A model generated the notes under the pieces. It made no database searches. It was not told the origin of the DNA and saw nothing but the letters and a program-made list of their open reading frames with translations. Shown piece by piece: positions 35,201-46,588 of a stretch of 64,000 bases of DNA. The translations under genes were made by a program, and so were the position numbers. The stretch is from contig OZ034968.1 of NCBI GenBank assembly GCA_964030785.1, forward strand, positions 67,596,899-67,660,898, written 5' to 3'. Numbering within the stretch: position 1 is the stretch's first letter; each line of letters opens with the position of its first letter. Source of the stretch: Siderastrea siderea. Its lineage: Eukaryota; Cnidaria; Anthozoa; Scleractinia; Rhizangiidae.

Positions 35201-36006
35201 TCATCTGCTGTCACTCAAAGTGATGACGTTACAAATTGAACAATGACTATGGTCCTTTACGGGCGGTTTTGGGCGGCACAGGAGTTATGGGCTAAATCGA
35301 TTCCATAAGAAATGTTTAAATAAACCCTTTATAAAAAGCTTTCCGACTTTCTGAAAGTGCGGTTTTTGGATGTCATTTTATGAAATTCAGTCATTTCGTC
35401 GCTCGTTTGCGACTCCGTCGCTCACACGTCTCGCGACTCAGTGGCAAGTTGATAATTGTGTTTGACTTTCCTTTCTAGAGTTTTGTTTAGCTTGACGATG
35501 CATATCACTGTTCGGGATCAGAGGTCATCCACATTTCAGGGGGGAGGGTTGCTTACATAAGTTTTCTTATAAGTGTTGTCACTTCTTTGTCCTTTCTTGG
35601 TCTCGCAGGTGTTCGCGTAAGCGCTCACCTAGTCCCCTCCCTGTTTCGCCAATACAAATCTTTTCGCATAAAGTGCATGTTATGCAATAGATAACATTTT
35701 AGGAGGTGCCTGTAAAGCGATCCGTGATTTTAATAGATCGCTTGGGTTCTGTTATTTTGTCCACAGTGCGAATGAAAGGACAAGTGTTGTATCGTTTGTG
35801 CGCTCAGTTAAAGCCCGGGTACCAGGTTGATCGTCAGATTCTCTGGCACTAGGCGCCAGTAAATTGGATGAAGCGCAAAAACTGGCCATTTTTTATTTCC
35901 TTGCGTCTCTCTTGACATTATTTTTTCATTCGTAGTAGTTTTAGTTCTCCTCAAACTATTGACAAAAGACCGTCCGTTTTACCGCCGCGCGGATTTCACG
36001 GAGGCG
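32295..36006. other. Intergenic, no gene seen except the receptor tail at 35956-36006
   Basis: Many ATCG-type words around 33000-33240 resemble the 32.1-kb MITE but have no matched ends. The last 51 bp (35956-36006, minus) encode an in-frame continuation of the 36-kb receptor after its TAG: RLREIRAAVKRTVFCQ, then TAG at 35956-35958. Confidence 0.5.
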
Positions 36007-36864
36007 CTAGCAGTAGATGACAGGATTTAATGACGAGTTTAAAAAAATCAGGGTTTGAGCGAATTCTGTTACCAGGATCGTAAATGTGTTTTTCTTGTAC
36101 ATGTCGCGAAGGATTAGAAAAACGAAATAGGGAAAATAACACAGCAAGCGAATCACACAAACATAAAACATGCTCACTGCCGATCTTACGTAGCCTGTAG
36201 AATTTCCAATAATTGTGATGCTCTGAGTTTGTTCATTTTGAATTCTTCTCCGATGATTTCTCACAACTTTGAAAATCTTGACATACACAGCAAACGTAAT
36301 AAAAAGGCACGAAGCTATGACACAAACGACGGCAAAAAATGTTATTCTTTTGTTCCATATTAACGTTGAAGCGACAAAAGCTGCCACAATCCACAGAATT
36401 CCAAGAAGAAAAGCTGTCCGTCGCACGGTGACGATCGCACAATATCGTAAATGAAGATGGACGGCTAGGTATCTGTCAATGCTTACCGCCGTCGTTGTAA
36501 GGAAGGAAACACCGCAAAACAGATTGGAAATAATGTTAAACACTTCCATTGTTGATCGCCATGTTTGTCGTTGGTAGGCAATATAAAAGGATTGATAGAT
36601 GATGTAAAATGGTTGCACAATCATTCCGACACCGAAATCGCAGACCGCTAGGCCGTAGAGAAGGACGTTGGAAGGTGAATGCAGGGATGGGTTATTCCAT
36701 AGCGAGTAAATAACTACCAAATTTCCTAATATTGCGGTGATAGACAACGGCGTGTTCAATACGCAGTTTACAATAATGGGCACACGATCTTCGTTAAAAA
36801 AGTCTTGAGAATCTGATTCTGAGTTTGAAAAACTATCATTCTCCATCACACTAGAAAGGGCCAT
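36007..36864 (-). CDS. Class A GPCR, same clade as the 43-kb gene, with premature TAG after NPVIYC
   Basis: The likely start is ATG at 36864; the frame is open slightly further, but only from a GTG. The protein has 285 residues: a short acidic N-terminus, TM1 with G47-N48, loop 1 NNPSLHSPSN, TM2 with D76, TM3 with D130-R131-Y132 and HLR, TM4, TM5, TM6 ending LCYFPYFVF, and TM7 ending NSSLNPVIYC. A TAG (36007-36009) then stands where the 43-kb paralogue has TGG. The following codons still encode RLREIRAAVKRTVFCQ and a second TAG at 35956, aligning with the paralogue's WRLRDIRVTVKNTFDKLSC. The helix-8 tail is therefore lost by a single nonsense change. The gene may be a very young pseudogene, an allele, a sequencing error, or a tail-less receptor. 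The ligand is unknown. Confidence 0.8.
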   Translation of the reverse strand: MALSSVMENDSFSNSESDSQDFFNEDRVPIIVNCVLNTPLSITAILGNLVVIYSLWNNPSLHSPSNVLLYGLAVCDFGVGMIVQPFYIIYQSFYIAYQRQTWRSTMEVFNIISNLFCGVSFLTTTAVSIDRYLAVHLHLRYCAIVTVRRTAFLLGILWIVAAFVASTLIWNKRITFFAVVCVIASCLFITFAVYVKIFKVVRNHRRRIQNEQTQSITIIGNSTGYVRSAVSMFYVCVIRLLCYFPYFVFLILRDMYKKNTFTILVTEFAQTLIFLNSSLNPVIYC

Positions 36865-38441
36865 TTCTTGCCTTCTCACTTAGTTCGGCTCTGTTCGAGG
36901 GTCAGTATAATTGTTTCGGTTTGATAATTTGAATTTCGTGTAAATAATTAAGGCTTCCCCAATTTTTTTTTATCTCTTTCAGGAGATGCGTATAAATTGC
37001 TTCAGCGGGGGTTTGCATAAATTTGACCAGCCTCGTAATTAAAAAGTAAAAGCTTCAATTTTTTATTCAAAAATATTACCCGCAGCTCTACCTGCAATTA
37101 GACTCTTGAAGATCGAATACCTATTAAAGTGCTTTCCCTTTTTTTTGCTCTAGACTCTGTGTCTCCAGAAACAGATATATGTGCGTTTTTATGTGTCTGG
37201 TTATTATTTCTTGAACAGCATGTGCCGACACTAAAGTAAACAGACTGAAATCAATTAAAATGTTTTGAAATACCTAGCATAGAGTTTTGAAACTTAAATA
37301 ATTTTCGATCGTGGTTCACGCCACTTCGTAGTCGGCGTTTTTCGTCATAGAAAATACATCCTTACTCGACGGGCGTATAGATTAATATGTGCAGATATTT
37401 TAGAAGTTGTGTAGTAGTTTCTCGAACCTCGTATAGAGGCGAGAAACAGATGAATCAAAGAGCATAATTTCCGCCAGCATTATCTGAAAAGCCTAGTCAT
37501 CGAATAAGTATTTCCACAACATTTTCCATGTAATTAATTTAGCTTCAACTCTCAGTTGGGAGACAACAGTGCCATATGGTCCATACTGTCCTTATATACA
37601 TTGAAAAATGACGCAGTAGAGTAATAACAAAATATAATAATGAGTTTGAAGTTTGAAATTGCTCTGAACAATACTTTAATTGGTTGCGTGGTTTACAAAC
37701 ATTCTTTTCGCTGATTATAATTTATCTTGATATTTCATCATGGGTTTTTAAAAATAAACTGGAAATATTAAATAGCAGCCTTTTCAATATCGCTGTGTTT
37801 CAGTTAGTGTGAATAATTGTTTTAATAGGCGTTTGCTTGCTTCTTAAACGTACTGAGAAAACATTTTAACAAACTGAGATCTCAGTTTACTTAATAATCA
37901 AAATCAAACATTTCACTGCCACAGAATCATTCTTCAGAAGGAAATTTATTTTTCTCAGTCTAGCAGGCACCGCGCACCACTTAATTTTGCAAAGATAAAA
38001 ACGAGATGTAACATAACAATGTTAAGTTATAGTCAACGTGTATAAAGATTCAGGACCTAACCAGTACGTGAGGTTTCTTCAGTTACATATTACGGTTTGA
38101 GTTTTGACAGATTTCAGTTAGTCCTCAGATAAAGTCACCCCGAACATGCAGTGGATCCCGTGTTAAATCAGTCTGTCAGTTAGTTGGTTAAAATTGCAAG
38201 TTGTCTTCGCTTTAGTTTTCTCACTTTCAAATTGGCTCCGGGGTCCCTGTCTAGTTTCGAAAAACACTTCCTATGTTTCCGTAGCATAGTAATTAAGGTT
38301 GGGCCAGTGTCGATGCCAAATATTCGATGTCATCGATATTTAGTTTTGCTGAGGTACATCGATACCAGCGCAGTATCGATACCAGCGCGCAGTGTCGGTG
38401 ACTGCGATACTGCTCACGTGACCACTTGGAAGAAACACTGT
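36865..38441. other. Intergenic, 5' flank of the 36-kb receptor
   Basis: No gene, RNA or transposon end was recognised. Together with 38.5-43.0 kb it separates the two divergently transcribed receptor paralogues. Confidence 0.4.
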
Positions 38442-38506
38442 GAAGAAGAAGAAGAAGAAGAAGAAGAAGAAGAAGATGAAGAAGAAGAAGAAGAAGAAGA
38501 AGAAGA
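38442..38506. repeat. (GAA)n trinucleotide microsatellite
   Basis: About 21 GAA units are interrupted once by GAT. The open frame through it (poly-Glu) is incidental. Confidence 0.95.
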
Positions 38507-38590
38507 TGCGTGTATATTCCACGCTATGTTCGAGGGAATTTTTCTTCTACTGATGAACCGGGCCGGTGATGAAGCGAAATCCTCTCAAGC

Positions 38591-38662
38591 CATCCTCGTT
38601 CCCAGGACTTTTTTTCCTTTTTTCAAATTTAAAAAAGGGAAAAAGTCCTGGGAACGAGGTTG
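38591..38662. mobile_element. 72-bp foldback element, CAACCTCGTTCCC family, with 9-bp target duplication
   Basis: It begins CATCCTCGTTCCCAGGACTT and ends with AAGTCCTGGGAACGAGGTTG, nearly perfect inverted arms. CTCTCAAGC flanks it on both sides (38582-38590 and 38663-38671), a clean 9-bp target duplication. It shares termini with the element at 9633-9705. Confidence 0.85.
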
Positions 38663-38771
38663 CTCTCAAGCAGGAGCAGTTGATTGTATTCTTGCACAGG
38701 ATCCAACTTCTTGGCCTGTCTGAGTATGCTTTAATAACAAATCCATGAACTTACTCCGCACATAATTCCGA

Positions 38772-38842
38772 TCCCCCAACGGGAATCGGACCCATGAACT
38801 TCTGTTTTCCGGTTAGAACGCCTTACCACTGAGCTATGGGGA
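38772..38842 (-). tRNA. tRNA-like sequence, probably a pseudogene or SINE-derived
   Basis: On minus: TCCCCATAGCTCAGTGGTAAGGC, with a good A box and D arm; a central stem TTCT/AGAA; then ATGGGTCCGATTCCCGT, a 5-bp T arm with a B-box-like loop. Five acceptor-stem pairs (TCCCC/GGGGA) remain, but the next two do not pair. The central loop is too long (about 11 nt), so no anticodon can be assigned with confidence. It is more likely a pseudo-tRNA or a tRNA-derived repeat than a working gene. Confidence 0.45.
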
Positions 38843-39854
38843 CACATACTGAAAGAGGTCTTACAATAGGGGTTATCCATCTACGTATGTGCCCTTCTTT
38901 TACAATAGTTCAGTTCCGAGTTTACCACGGCGACCGCTGGATAAAAAGATTAAGGACCCATTTGTACAGGTTTGTGTCACTCTGAAGTAAAATATTCACA
39001 AATACCAGCAGGAATGTGCGGAATTTTAAAAATAAAACAATACATAGAGTTGTGAATAGTTCATCTTCTCACTGTTATTTGTAAATGTTTTACTTCAGGG
39101 TGAGACTAACCCTGTAGAAATGCGTCTTTTGTCTTTGTAGCCAGCGGTCTTGGTGAACTCGAAATTCGCGTGGACTTTTGAGCTTTACATCACAGCCCAG
39201 TGCTTGCCAAATATCGGTAATTATTATTCAACAAATTGTCACTATGCCCATATATGGTAAGGAAGCCCTCAATATCTGTCATCCTACATGACAGATATCC
39301 TGCGATATACGTAAATGACCATATTTGGAAGTGCACTGCAGATTTTCTTTCATTGCTTGTTTGGCGGCCATTTTGAAAAGCGAGGCAGTTTTAGCAGTGT
39401 TCTCCGTAAATTTTAACTCTCTGGAAGAAACTTTCCACGATTAAATGCTCTCAAAAAGTCAACAAGTATTTGCTTCAGCTCACAAAGATATCCAGAGGTT
39501 GACTTGGAATTTTCATAGTGAGAACTCAACCAAGAAAATGTTATTGCGAACGAAGCAGCACACTTACTCACGGAAAGTTGTAAAGACTAAAGTTGAAAAG
39601 ATTTTAATTCACAGAAAGAGGACTTGTTCTCGGTAAGGTAGCAATATTTTTTTTCCTTTGTCTTGTCATTTCCAAACATGAGTTTGTAAATATATAAGTC
39701 TTTTTAAGTGAACGGTAGTAAACTTCGATTTCTTGAAGTTCTGTTTTGATTTTTATTAAGCTTATGTATTACTAGCTTTTAGTGTTTTTATCATAGAGCC
39801 GTAGTTTTTCTCGTTCTGAAAATGGTAGGCGATGGGAATTTGTTGAATAATAAA
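38843..39854. other. Intergenic, no gene seen
   Basis: A small palindrome, ATCTGTCAT-CCTAC-ATGACAGAT, lies at about 39276-39298. No gene was recognised. Confidence 0.4.
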
Positions 39855-39965
39855 ACAATTATCCTGCTCAATCTTGCGGAATATCCCCTGATTTAGCCAA
39901 CTCGGCCTACGGCCTCGTCGGCTAAGTATCAGGTGATATTCCGCGCGATTTCGCAGGATAATTGT
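39855..39965. mobile_element. 111-bp foldback element
   Basis: ACAATTATCCTGC at the left and GCAGGATAATTGT at the right are inverted. So are the inner GCGGAATATC/GATATTCCGC words and the central GGCCTACGGCC core. No target duplication is evident. Confidence 0.7.
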
Positions 39966-41437
39966 TAAATATCGTACTTGTTTTCGATCGATTTAAAAAA
40001 AAACTGGTATCGATCCATCCTTAAAGTTCTGATAGCAAAAGCAACAGTTTGAGAGAATAGATAAAGCTGTGGAAATACGAGTCTGTCTTTTCACAGCCCT
40101 TTGGACTTCTGAGACTTCTTCCACTGCAAGTGCACTCACAAAAGGATTTTTGTGTTTCCTTTCATCGAATAAGCACATAAAATGATTTGCTGTTTCAGTA
40201 GAGTTTGTAGTTTGCAACTTGTAGCAATTTCATTATTTCATAAGCTTGAATATTTCTTTCAGTGTTTGTACTCTAGTTATCATGTAAAGAGGCTATGTTG
40301 CATGGTGAGTAATTGTAACTGTAATTCTCAGTGTATTCTTATGCAGAAACGGATTGTGTGCTTTCGTTTTAAACACGTCTGTTTAATTTAACTTGGTTGA
40401 TTTTCAACGTTCACACTTTTGTGTTTAAGGGTCAAACCGAACGCAACACCTTAAGTTTCGATACTTCAACCAAAACCAATTTAAAGCAGCAGTCAGTGCT
40501 GAAGAAGTAACCAGTGCTGCTTTTCACGTGCCTACGCGTACGAGAAAAAATTCATTTTCATAATTCGCTTCACTTTTTATTGGTGTGTGACCTTATGCTT
40601 GACATTACGATTATTTAATATTTAGAACCAAAATTGTGCATGCCAAGATCCTTAGTGAGAAATGTCAAACAAATAGCACCATCGTAAAATAACTTGGAGA
40701 AGTTTCCATCATAAAATCACTTGAATGGTTACTGACCTTAGGATTTCACCCACGAGGCAACTTTGAGGCAAATTAACTGAGAATTTGCAATTGCTGCGTG
40801 CGCACATACCCTGCTATTCCTAAAGACGTGTTCTTTTCGGCATTCAAATAAAGATATCTCAAAGCAGAATCTTTAACTTTTTTTAAAATCGCGATATATG
40901 GTACTCAACCTTATTTTTTTCTCAGCGCGTGAGCGGGCAAGATGAACCAAATCCTGCAATCTAATTGGTTCCGGGAGCGGGCGGAATTTTCCGATCTTGA
41001 CCGCGGTCAACGGAACGGCAATAACAAAAAATTTGTAATGGGTTTTTAAAACCTTTAAAATCTTTAAAACGTTCTCCGAAACTTAGAATTCTGAAATTTT
41101 TTGTACATTGTCGTTAAAAACTTTCTTTCCAAAATTTCTTGTTAAAATACCGAAGGTTGTACAATGTAAATCGCCTCTTCCCTTTCGACAAACATTTGAG
41201 TAAATCGAGCAGGAGTTAGCTTCATGTATCGAAATTTGGGAAAATAAAGGGGTTTCTTTTAGTTATATTGCTTCCTGTGATTTCTGAGTTTTAACAGAGT
41301 AAAAAAGTGTATTTTGCTGCTCTGGTGTCACAAACGGCTTCGTTTCATGGTTCATTTTACGCGCGCTTGTAAAACGTTGCTTTCCGAAAACAACAAGACA
41401 CGTTTAACTTTTGAAAAACAACAAGAAAAAAATAAAA
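39966..41437. other. Intergenic, no gene seen
   Basis: AT-rich sequence; only short frames without motifs. Confidence 0.4.
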
Positions 41438-41586
41438 ATATTATTTGCCGGCCTTGGTCGGTCCGTATTGAGAAAAACTGTGCCCTCGGTCTTGAGCACG
41501 GCCCTCGGCCTGCGGCCTCGGGCCGTACTCAAGACCTCTGGCACAGTTTTTCTCAATACGGACCGACCAAGGCCGGCAAATAATAT
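41438..41586. mobile_element. 149-bp near-perfect palindrome (foldback element)
   Basis: Starting ATATTATTTGCCGGCCTTGG, the left arm is matched base for base by the right arm down to a small GC-rich centre (CTCGGCCTGCGGCCTCGGG). Arms of about 65 bp this well preserved imply a recent insertion or repair between arms. The AT-rich flanks do not allow a target duplication to be recognised. Confidence 0.75.
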
Positions 41587-43006
41587 ATATGTATGCCATT
41601 TAAATTTGTGTATTAAAAAATGGGGGTAACCGTCCTCGTTTAGGATAAAATGACCATTTATTTCTCTGAACAGATCACTGTCTCATACAAAGCCTGCCAA
41701 GTTACGAACGTGCTCACGCTCGTGCGCTAAAAAAAAAAGACGCATAGAAAGGATGCGCAATTCTGTGAATTGAATGGAATCACTTTAATTATTTCAAGAT
41801 ACTCTGTTTAGTTTCCTTCGAATTATTCAGAAGTTCATTTAAGATTCATATTAAAACGACTTCATTGAGAGCTACGCCACGTTTCGCAACTTATCAAAGG
41901 AAACTACCTTTAATGATTAGTCCTAGCTGAGCTTTAGAAATTTCAACAAAAGACTTAACATTCGTAGCCTCCAAAATTACACTCATGCAATTATATTAAT
42001 CAAACGAACCGTTACAAGGAAAAAAAATTGGAAGAAATGGTTAACACTGGAAATTATTAAATTTCAATTTTCGTAATTTGCGCAGGCAACAAAATCTGAG
42101 GGTAGGTTGACAGGTAATAAGCAAATCAAACATTGAGATGAAGTTTAAAAGTCCCTTATTTAATATGACTGTGTTTGTATTTTATACGATGTTAATAAAT
42201 ATTTCAGACACTTGGAATAATGACATTTAAAATCATGAATATTGTGCAGCGAACATTTCCCTGTTTTAACAGAAAAGTATTAGAGCAGCGTGAGTTTTTT
42301 TTTGTGTGTTAGAAAAAATTGCATGTTGCAGCACAGCAAGTTTACATTCAATAGAAACGACAACAACAAAAATTCTTTTTTGAAACATAAGGCGTGCATT
42401 CGCCTAAATGTTTGAATATGGCAGTTCGAAAATAAAATAAAGTCATTTTCTCGATCCGACAAATTGTGAGATTTACATGACGGAAGCGCCTCAATAGATG
42501 TCTATCGTCGACAGACTGAGACGCGCAATTCACATCTACTTTTGACGATCCACAAGACTTTGCAGTCAATTTGACTTGTAATTAAAGCAAGTAGAACATT
42601 AACGTGAAAATAAATTCCTTGTTTTATACGACTTTGTTCATATTTTATACCATATTAATAATTTATTATGCCTTAATGGATTTTATTTTCCTGACTGCAG
42701 AAGCGACAAACATGTTCCATTTTTCGTTATAAATTCACTGGGGAATTTTTTTTGTGTGAGTTAGGTACGACAACCCTTCAATGGAAGCAACTCTAAATTA
42801 AATCCTCTCAAAAATGTATAATATTGCGTAATTCACGTGCAGGATTTTATGTCTCTTTTTATTTGTTTGTTCATGACAGTTCGAAAGTAAAATTAAGTCC
42901 TTCTAATCAAATTGTGACATTTACATGATGGGAACCGCGCCTTTTACGGACGTTTGCGGTGGATGTCTTAAGTTTCACTTCCGAATTAACTAAAAGCAAA
43001 TTCGCA
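41587..43006. other. Intergenic, 5' flank of the 43-kb receptor
   Basis: Two similar AT-rich sub-blocks occur: 42410-42500 and 42870-42950 share CAGTTCGAAARTAAAAT and TTACATGAYGGRA words. They may be remains of a tandem duplication upstream of the receptor. No gene is seen. Confidence 0.45.
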
Positions 43007-43927
43007 ATGGGTTTCTTCAATTCCTCTTTTGACGACAGCACCAGCACAAATTACTCCCTGTTCGATCATGGTAGCCAAGAACAAAACGACCTTCGCTTGC
43101 CTGTCATTGTTAACTGTGCGATAAATGCGCCGTCATCTATCACAGCAATTATGGGAAATACGGCTGTTATCTACTCGATATGGAACAACCCATCACTGCA
43201 TTCGCCTTCCAACACGTTATTGTTTGGCCTTGCTATCTGTGATCTAAGTGTAGGGATGATCGTGCAACCTTTTTACATCGTCTATCACATGTTTTACATC
43301 ACTAATCAACCACAAACAGGAGCGATCACGATGGAAGCATTTAACGTTGTTGCCAATTTCTTGTGTGGAGTTTCCTTCCTTACGACAACAGCGGTCAGTA
43401 TAGACCGATATCTTGCGCTCCGTCTTCATTTACGGTACCAAGAACGTGTCACTGTGCGACGAGCTGCTCGAGTTCAAGGGATCCTGTGGTTTATTGCAGC
43501 TTTCGTGGCTTCAACTCTTCTGTGGAACGCAAGTGTAACATTTTTCGCTGCGCTTCTGGTCATAGCTGTCTGTCTTTCAACCACTATCGGGGTTTATGCA
43601 AAAATTTTCACAGTAGTGCGACGCCACAAGAAGAAAATTTTGCTCCAACAACGTGCGGGCCAAGAAGCGAATGTAGCTTTACAGAATACTACCACTGCTT
43701 TGAGCATGTTCTATGTTTGTTTTGTCCACACTCTGTGCTATCTTCCCTACTTTGTTTTTCTTATTCTCAGAGACGGTTACGCGAGAACTGATTTCACGTA
43801 CCTGGCAACAGAATTCGCTCAAACCCTTATATTTTTGAACTCCTCTTTAAATCCTGTTATTTACTGCTGGAGACTTCGGGACATTCGTGTAACTGTCAAA
43901 AACACATTTGATAAATTAAGCTGCTAA
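43007..43927 (+). CDS. Class A (rhodopsin-like) GPCR, intact
   Basis: A single-exon 306-residue receptor. I chose ATG at 43007 because the frame upstream is open only to a GTG and MGFFNSSF begins a typical short glycosylatable N-terminus (NSS, NYS). TM1 has G50-N51. Loop 1 is NNPSLHSPSN. TM2 has D79. TM3 ends D133-R134-Y135 followed by HLRY. TM5 is followed by basic RRHKKK. TM6 has LCYLPYFVF, and TM7 has SSLNPVIYC with WRLRDIRVTVKNTF (helix 8). It is the closest relative of the 36-kb gene and the intact member of the clade that includes the broken receptors at 14 and 17 kb. It should act at the plasma membrane through G proteins. The ligand is unknown. Confidence 0.9.
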   Translation: MGFFNSSFDDSTSTNYSLFDHGSQEQNDLRLPVIVNCAINAPSSITAIMGNTAVIYSIWNNPSLHSPSNTLLFGLAICDLSVGMIVQPFYIVYHMFYITNQPQTGAITMEAFNVVANFLCGVSFLTTTAVSIDRYLALRLHLRYQERVTVRRAARVQGILWFIAAFVASTLLWNASVTFFAALLVIAVCLSTTIGVYAKIFTVVRRHKKKILLQQRAGQEANVALQNTTTALSMFYVCFVHTLCYLPYFVFLILRDGYARTDFTYLATEFAQTLIFLNSSLNPVIYCWRLRDIRVTVKNTFDKLSC

Positions 43928-45405
43928 TAGGCCGAAATTAAATTCATCGCTGAAAAACTCCATGTCTGATGTAAGAAGCTTTACTGGTACTCGGCCATAG
44001 CTAATTTTAATTTACATAAAAATGTGTTCGTATAAATTGCAAACAGTTGAAATAGTCTAGCAGGCCGTTTAAAGCAAAACAATAAGGAACAAGGATACTT
44101 GCTTCGTCGTTTTTAGCTTGTCTGCAACAGTTAAATTTAACGAAAGACACGGACGTGCTCTTCATAGCGATGTAAACATTGAAAAGAAGCCACTTTCGAG
44201 TTAACTACGTATGCTTCAGTTTCAGAACGAGCCCATATGGATTTGCATGAGTTTATCACTGATCACAAACCAGTTTTCGCACAGGTAACCAAAGCGTAAT
44301 ATGAGAGTTTGTATGGAGCTGAAATTCGATCGAAAATAATCGGCGGTTTTCCGCCGAAAATACATTAAAATCGAAATAAAGTTTAAAAAAACCTTACCTG
44401 TTGTGTGTTTGCTGTGTTTTTATCGCTTTTCCGAGCTTCCGGAGGCCGTTTTGGGCGATTTTCTACTTCACGGTCGATGCGACGGCATGTCACGTACTAA
44501 AGAGAGCTAAAGGTAGGAAAACGGGAATTCAAATTTGCCAACCGACATTCGAGGTCCCGATCAAAATGCCCGCTAAAAATCAATTCAATCCATAGTCAGC
44601 GCTTTCAAACCACAACACATTTCAAAAAGGATAAATGTCCTACCTCTCTATGTGGTTCAATTGTCAATTAGTTTATCTCTCGAAGTACAGCCCTGCATTA
44701 AAAACGAAGTAACTTTTCGAAATCGCCGCCATCACAGGCTTGTAAGGAAAAGAGGGTCAAAACTAACGGTCAAGCCTGGGACAAAGCGCCAAATTTCGCT
44801 CCACCGGGGGACGACATGAGTGACTTCTGTGTCACCAAATGCCTAACTCACCCTTCTCCGGTAAGTCAAGTTTTATACCTGAATGCAACCCGCGCGCGAT
44901 TTTCCGCCGAAATTTGAGCGGTACAAAAATTAGCTTCAATGATGATTTTTGAACGTTTTCAAAGAGTCTTCAAACGGTGCGGTGTTGACTCGATGTGACT
45001 GAAAATATCTCGCGGATTTTTTGTACGCGCCACGTAAGCTATAAGCTTACGGTAAATGTAACTGTTTCCAAAATGGCTTTTGCCTAGAAAATACAAGTAA
45101 GACTGAATCGAGAGGGCGGCCTATACAGCAATAGTAGGCAACATTCCTAGCTATTACGAGATTACGTTTCAGACTTGCACCACGCTGAAATGGAACTAAA
45201 AGCTCCGATAAGGGATTTGGATTTCCTTGAAGTATTGAAACCGCGGCTGCGAATTGAAAGGGCTGCAGAAGCCAAATCAATACATCAACGATAAGCACCT
45301 GTTGATTTAAAAAGCAGTTAGTGAATAAGAGGAAGTGGGAACCTCTGTTTGTTATTGAACGATAAAAGCAGGCAAATGTCGACATTTATGTTTAGATCTG
45401 ATCTG
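43928..45405. other. Intergenic, no gene seen
   Basis: The 3' flank of the receptor, then GC-richer patches (44720-45020) with repetitive character but no matched ends. No gene was recognised. Confidence 0.4.
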
Positions 45406-46311
45406 ACACAGGGTGAAATAAGGCGTTTCCGTAATTCGGAAAATTGACGGAAACCTGACGGTTGACATTTCCGTTACGTTTCCGCAGATCGGTTACGACG
45501 GGAAACGTGTAAGAGAAGAATGGTGAGAATGCTCGGCGTTTCCGCAGCGTTTCCTTTAGCTGAAACGTTTAAAATGTTTCCACCGCGTTTCCGCAGCGTT
45601 TCCGTTGGCTGAAACGAGCAAAGTTTTTCCTTCGGGTTTCCGCAAACGGATTCGAACGGAAACTTGGCGGTTTTCCATTCCTGGTACTCCGAGATACGCG
45701 CAGTTTAAACTGATATACTCTCCAATTCGGAGGCCAGAACGCTTTTAATGATGCTCTTAACGTTGTTTGGAAATGTTTAGAAATTTAACCCATGGCCATA
45801 TAATAGTTTTCAAAATAAAGCTAGGAGAACCTCATGAAGTTTCTTCGCAAGTACACGGCAAAAAAAGCATTTTTGAAAATGAGTTAAACTGACTCTTGAG
45901 TAAAATGTGTATTTTACTCAATATGTTGAGTAAAGAATAAATCTAGCGCTGGACGAAAAAATGAATTTACCGCAAGTTTGCCAATCGAGGAAATTTGTTT
46001 TACATTTAGAGTACTGATATTGCTATTTTTGTGATGTACCACCAAATTATATTATTCGAAAAGCGGTTTCGGCATTTTCGTTTTCTCGCGGGTTCTCGTC
46101 GGTTCCCCGCTGGCTGGCCGGTTTGACCCAGTGACCTTGGGTACGAATTGATCATGCGCAAAGTACTTCCCTTCCCGACATGCTTTTCGCATTTTGGCGC
46201 CTGTTTTCAACGACCTTCGGTAGCATTCAAGATTTGAAGGATAAACTTCTGTCGCTTTGGAGAGATGGCTTGTGAACTATTCCTTCTTCTTGCTTCACGG
46301 TGTCTGCTTAG

Positions 46312-46438
46312 ATGCATACAATCTCCTTACAGTGGATTAACGATCGGTGGGAATGTTTTTCTGCCATTAATCAAGCTTCATCGAGTCAAGTTTGGCCGCC
46401 ATATTTGATGGCACATGGTTCCTGTTGCGATTGCCAAG
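46312..46438 (+). CDS. Candidate small gene, exon 1
   Basis: ATG at 46312 directly follows an in-frame TAG. The frame runs MHTISLQWINDRWECFSAIN... to ...LMAHGSCCDCQ, ending at a good donor CCAAG|GTAAGC (phase 1). The tryptophan-rich segment followed by an alanine-histidine and a C-x-C pair loosely recalls the start of a SWIM zinc finger (C-x-C-x(n)-C-x-H) seen in many transposon-related cnidarian proteins. An acceptor-like CTCCTTACAG lies inside (46319-46328), so an upstream exon is also possible. Function is unknown. It joins in phase to 49225-49316. Confidence 0.4.
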
Positions 46439-46588
46439 GTAAGCTTAAGTTTAGACTGTACAACGTAAGCTTAGGCTTTGATATATCCAAATATTCTTGC
46501 CTTGTTTGATATTTACTACGTTTGAGCGAAGTCCTCCGCACTTGAAGTGTTCTTGATGACATTATTTTCTTAGGGACTTCAAAAGTAA

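Noticed and set aside
38184..38723. 179-codon plus frame with a poly-Glu run
   Set aside because: It spans the GAA microsatellite and a foldback element; no start context or homology.
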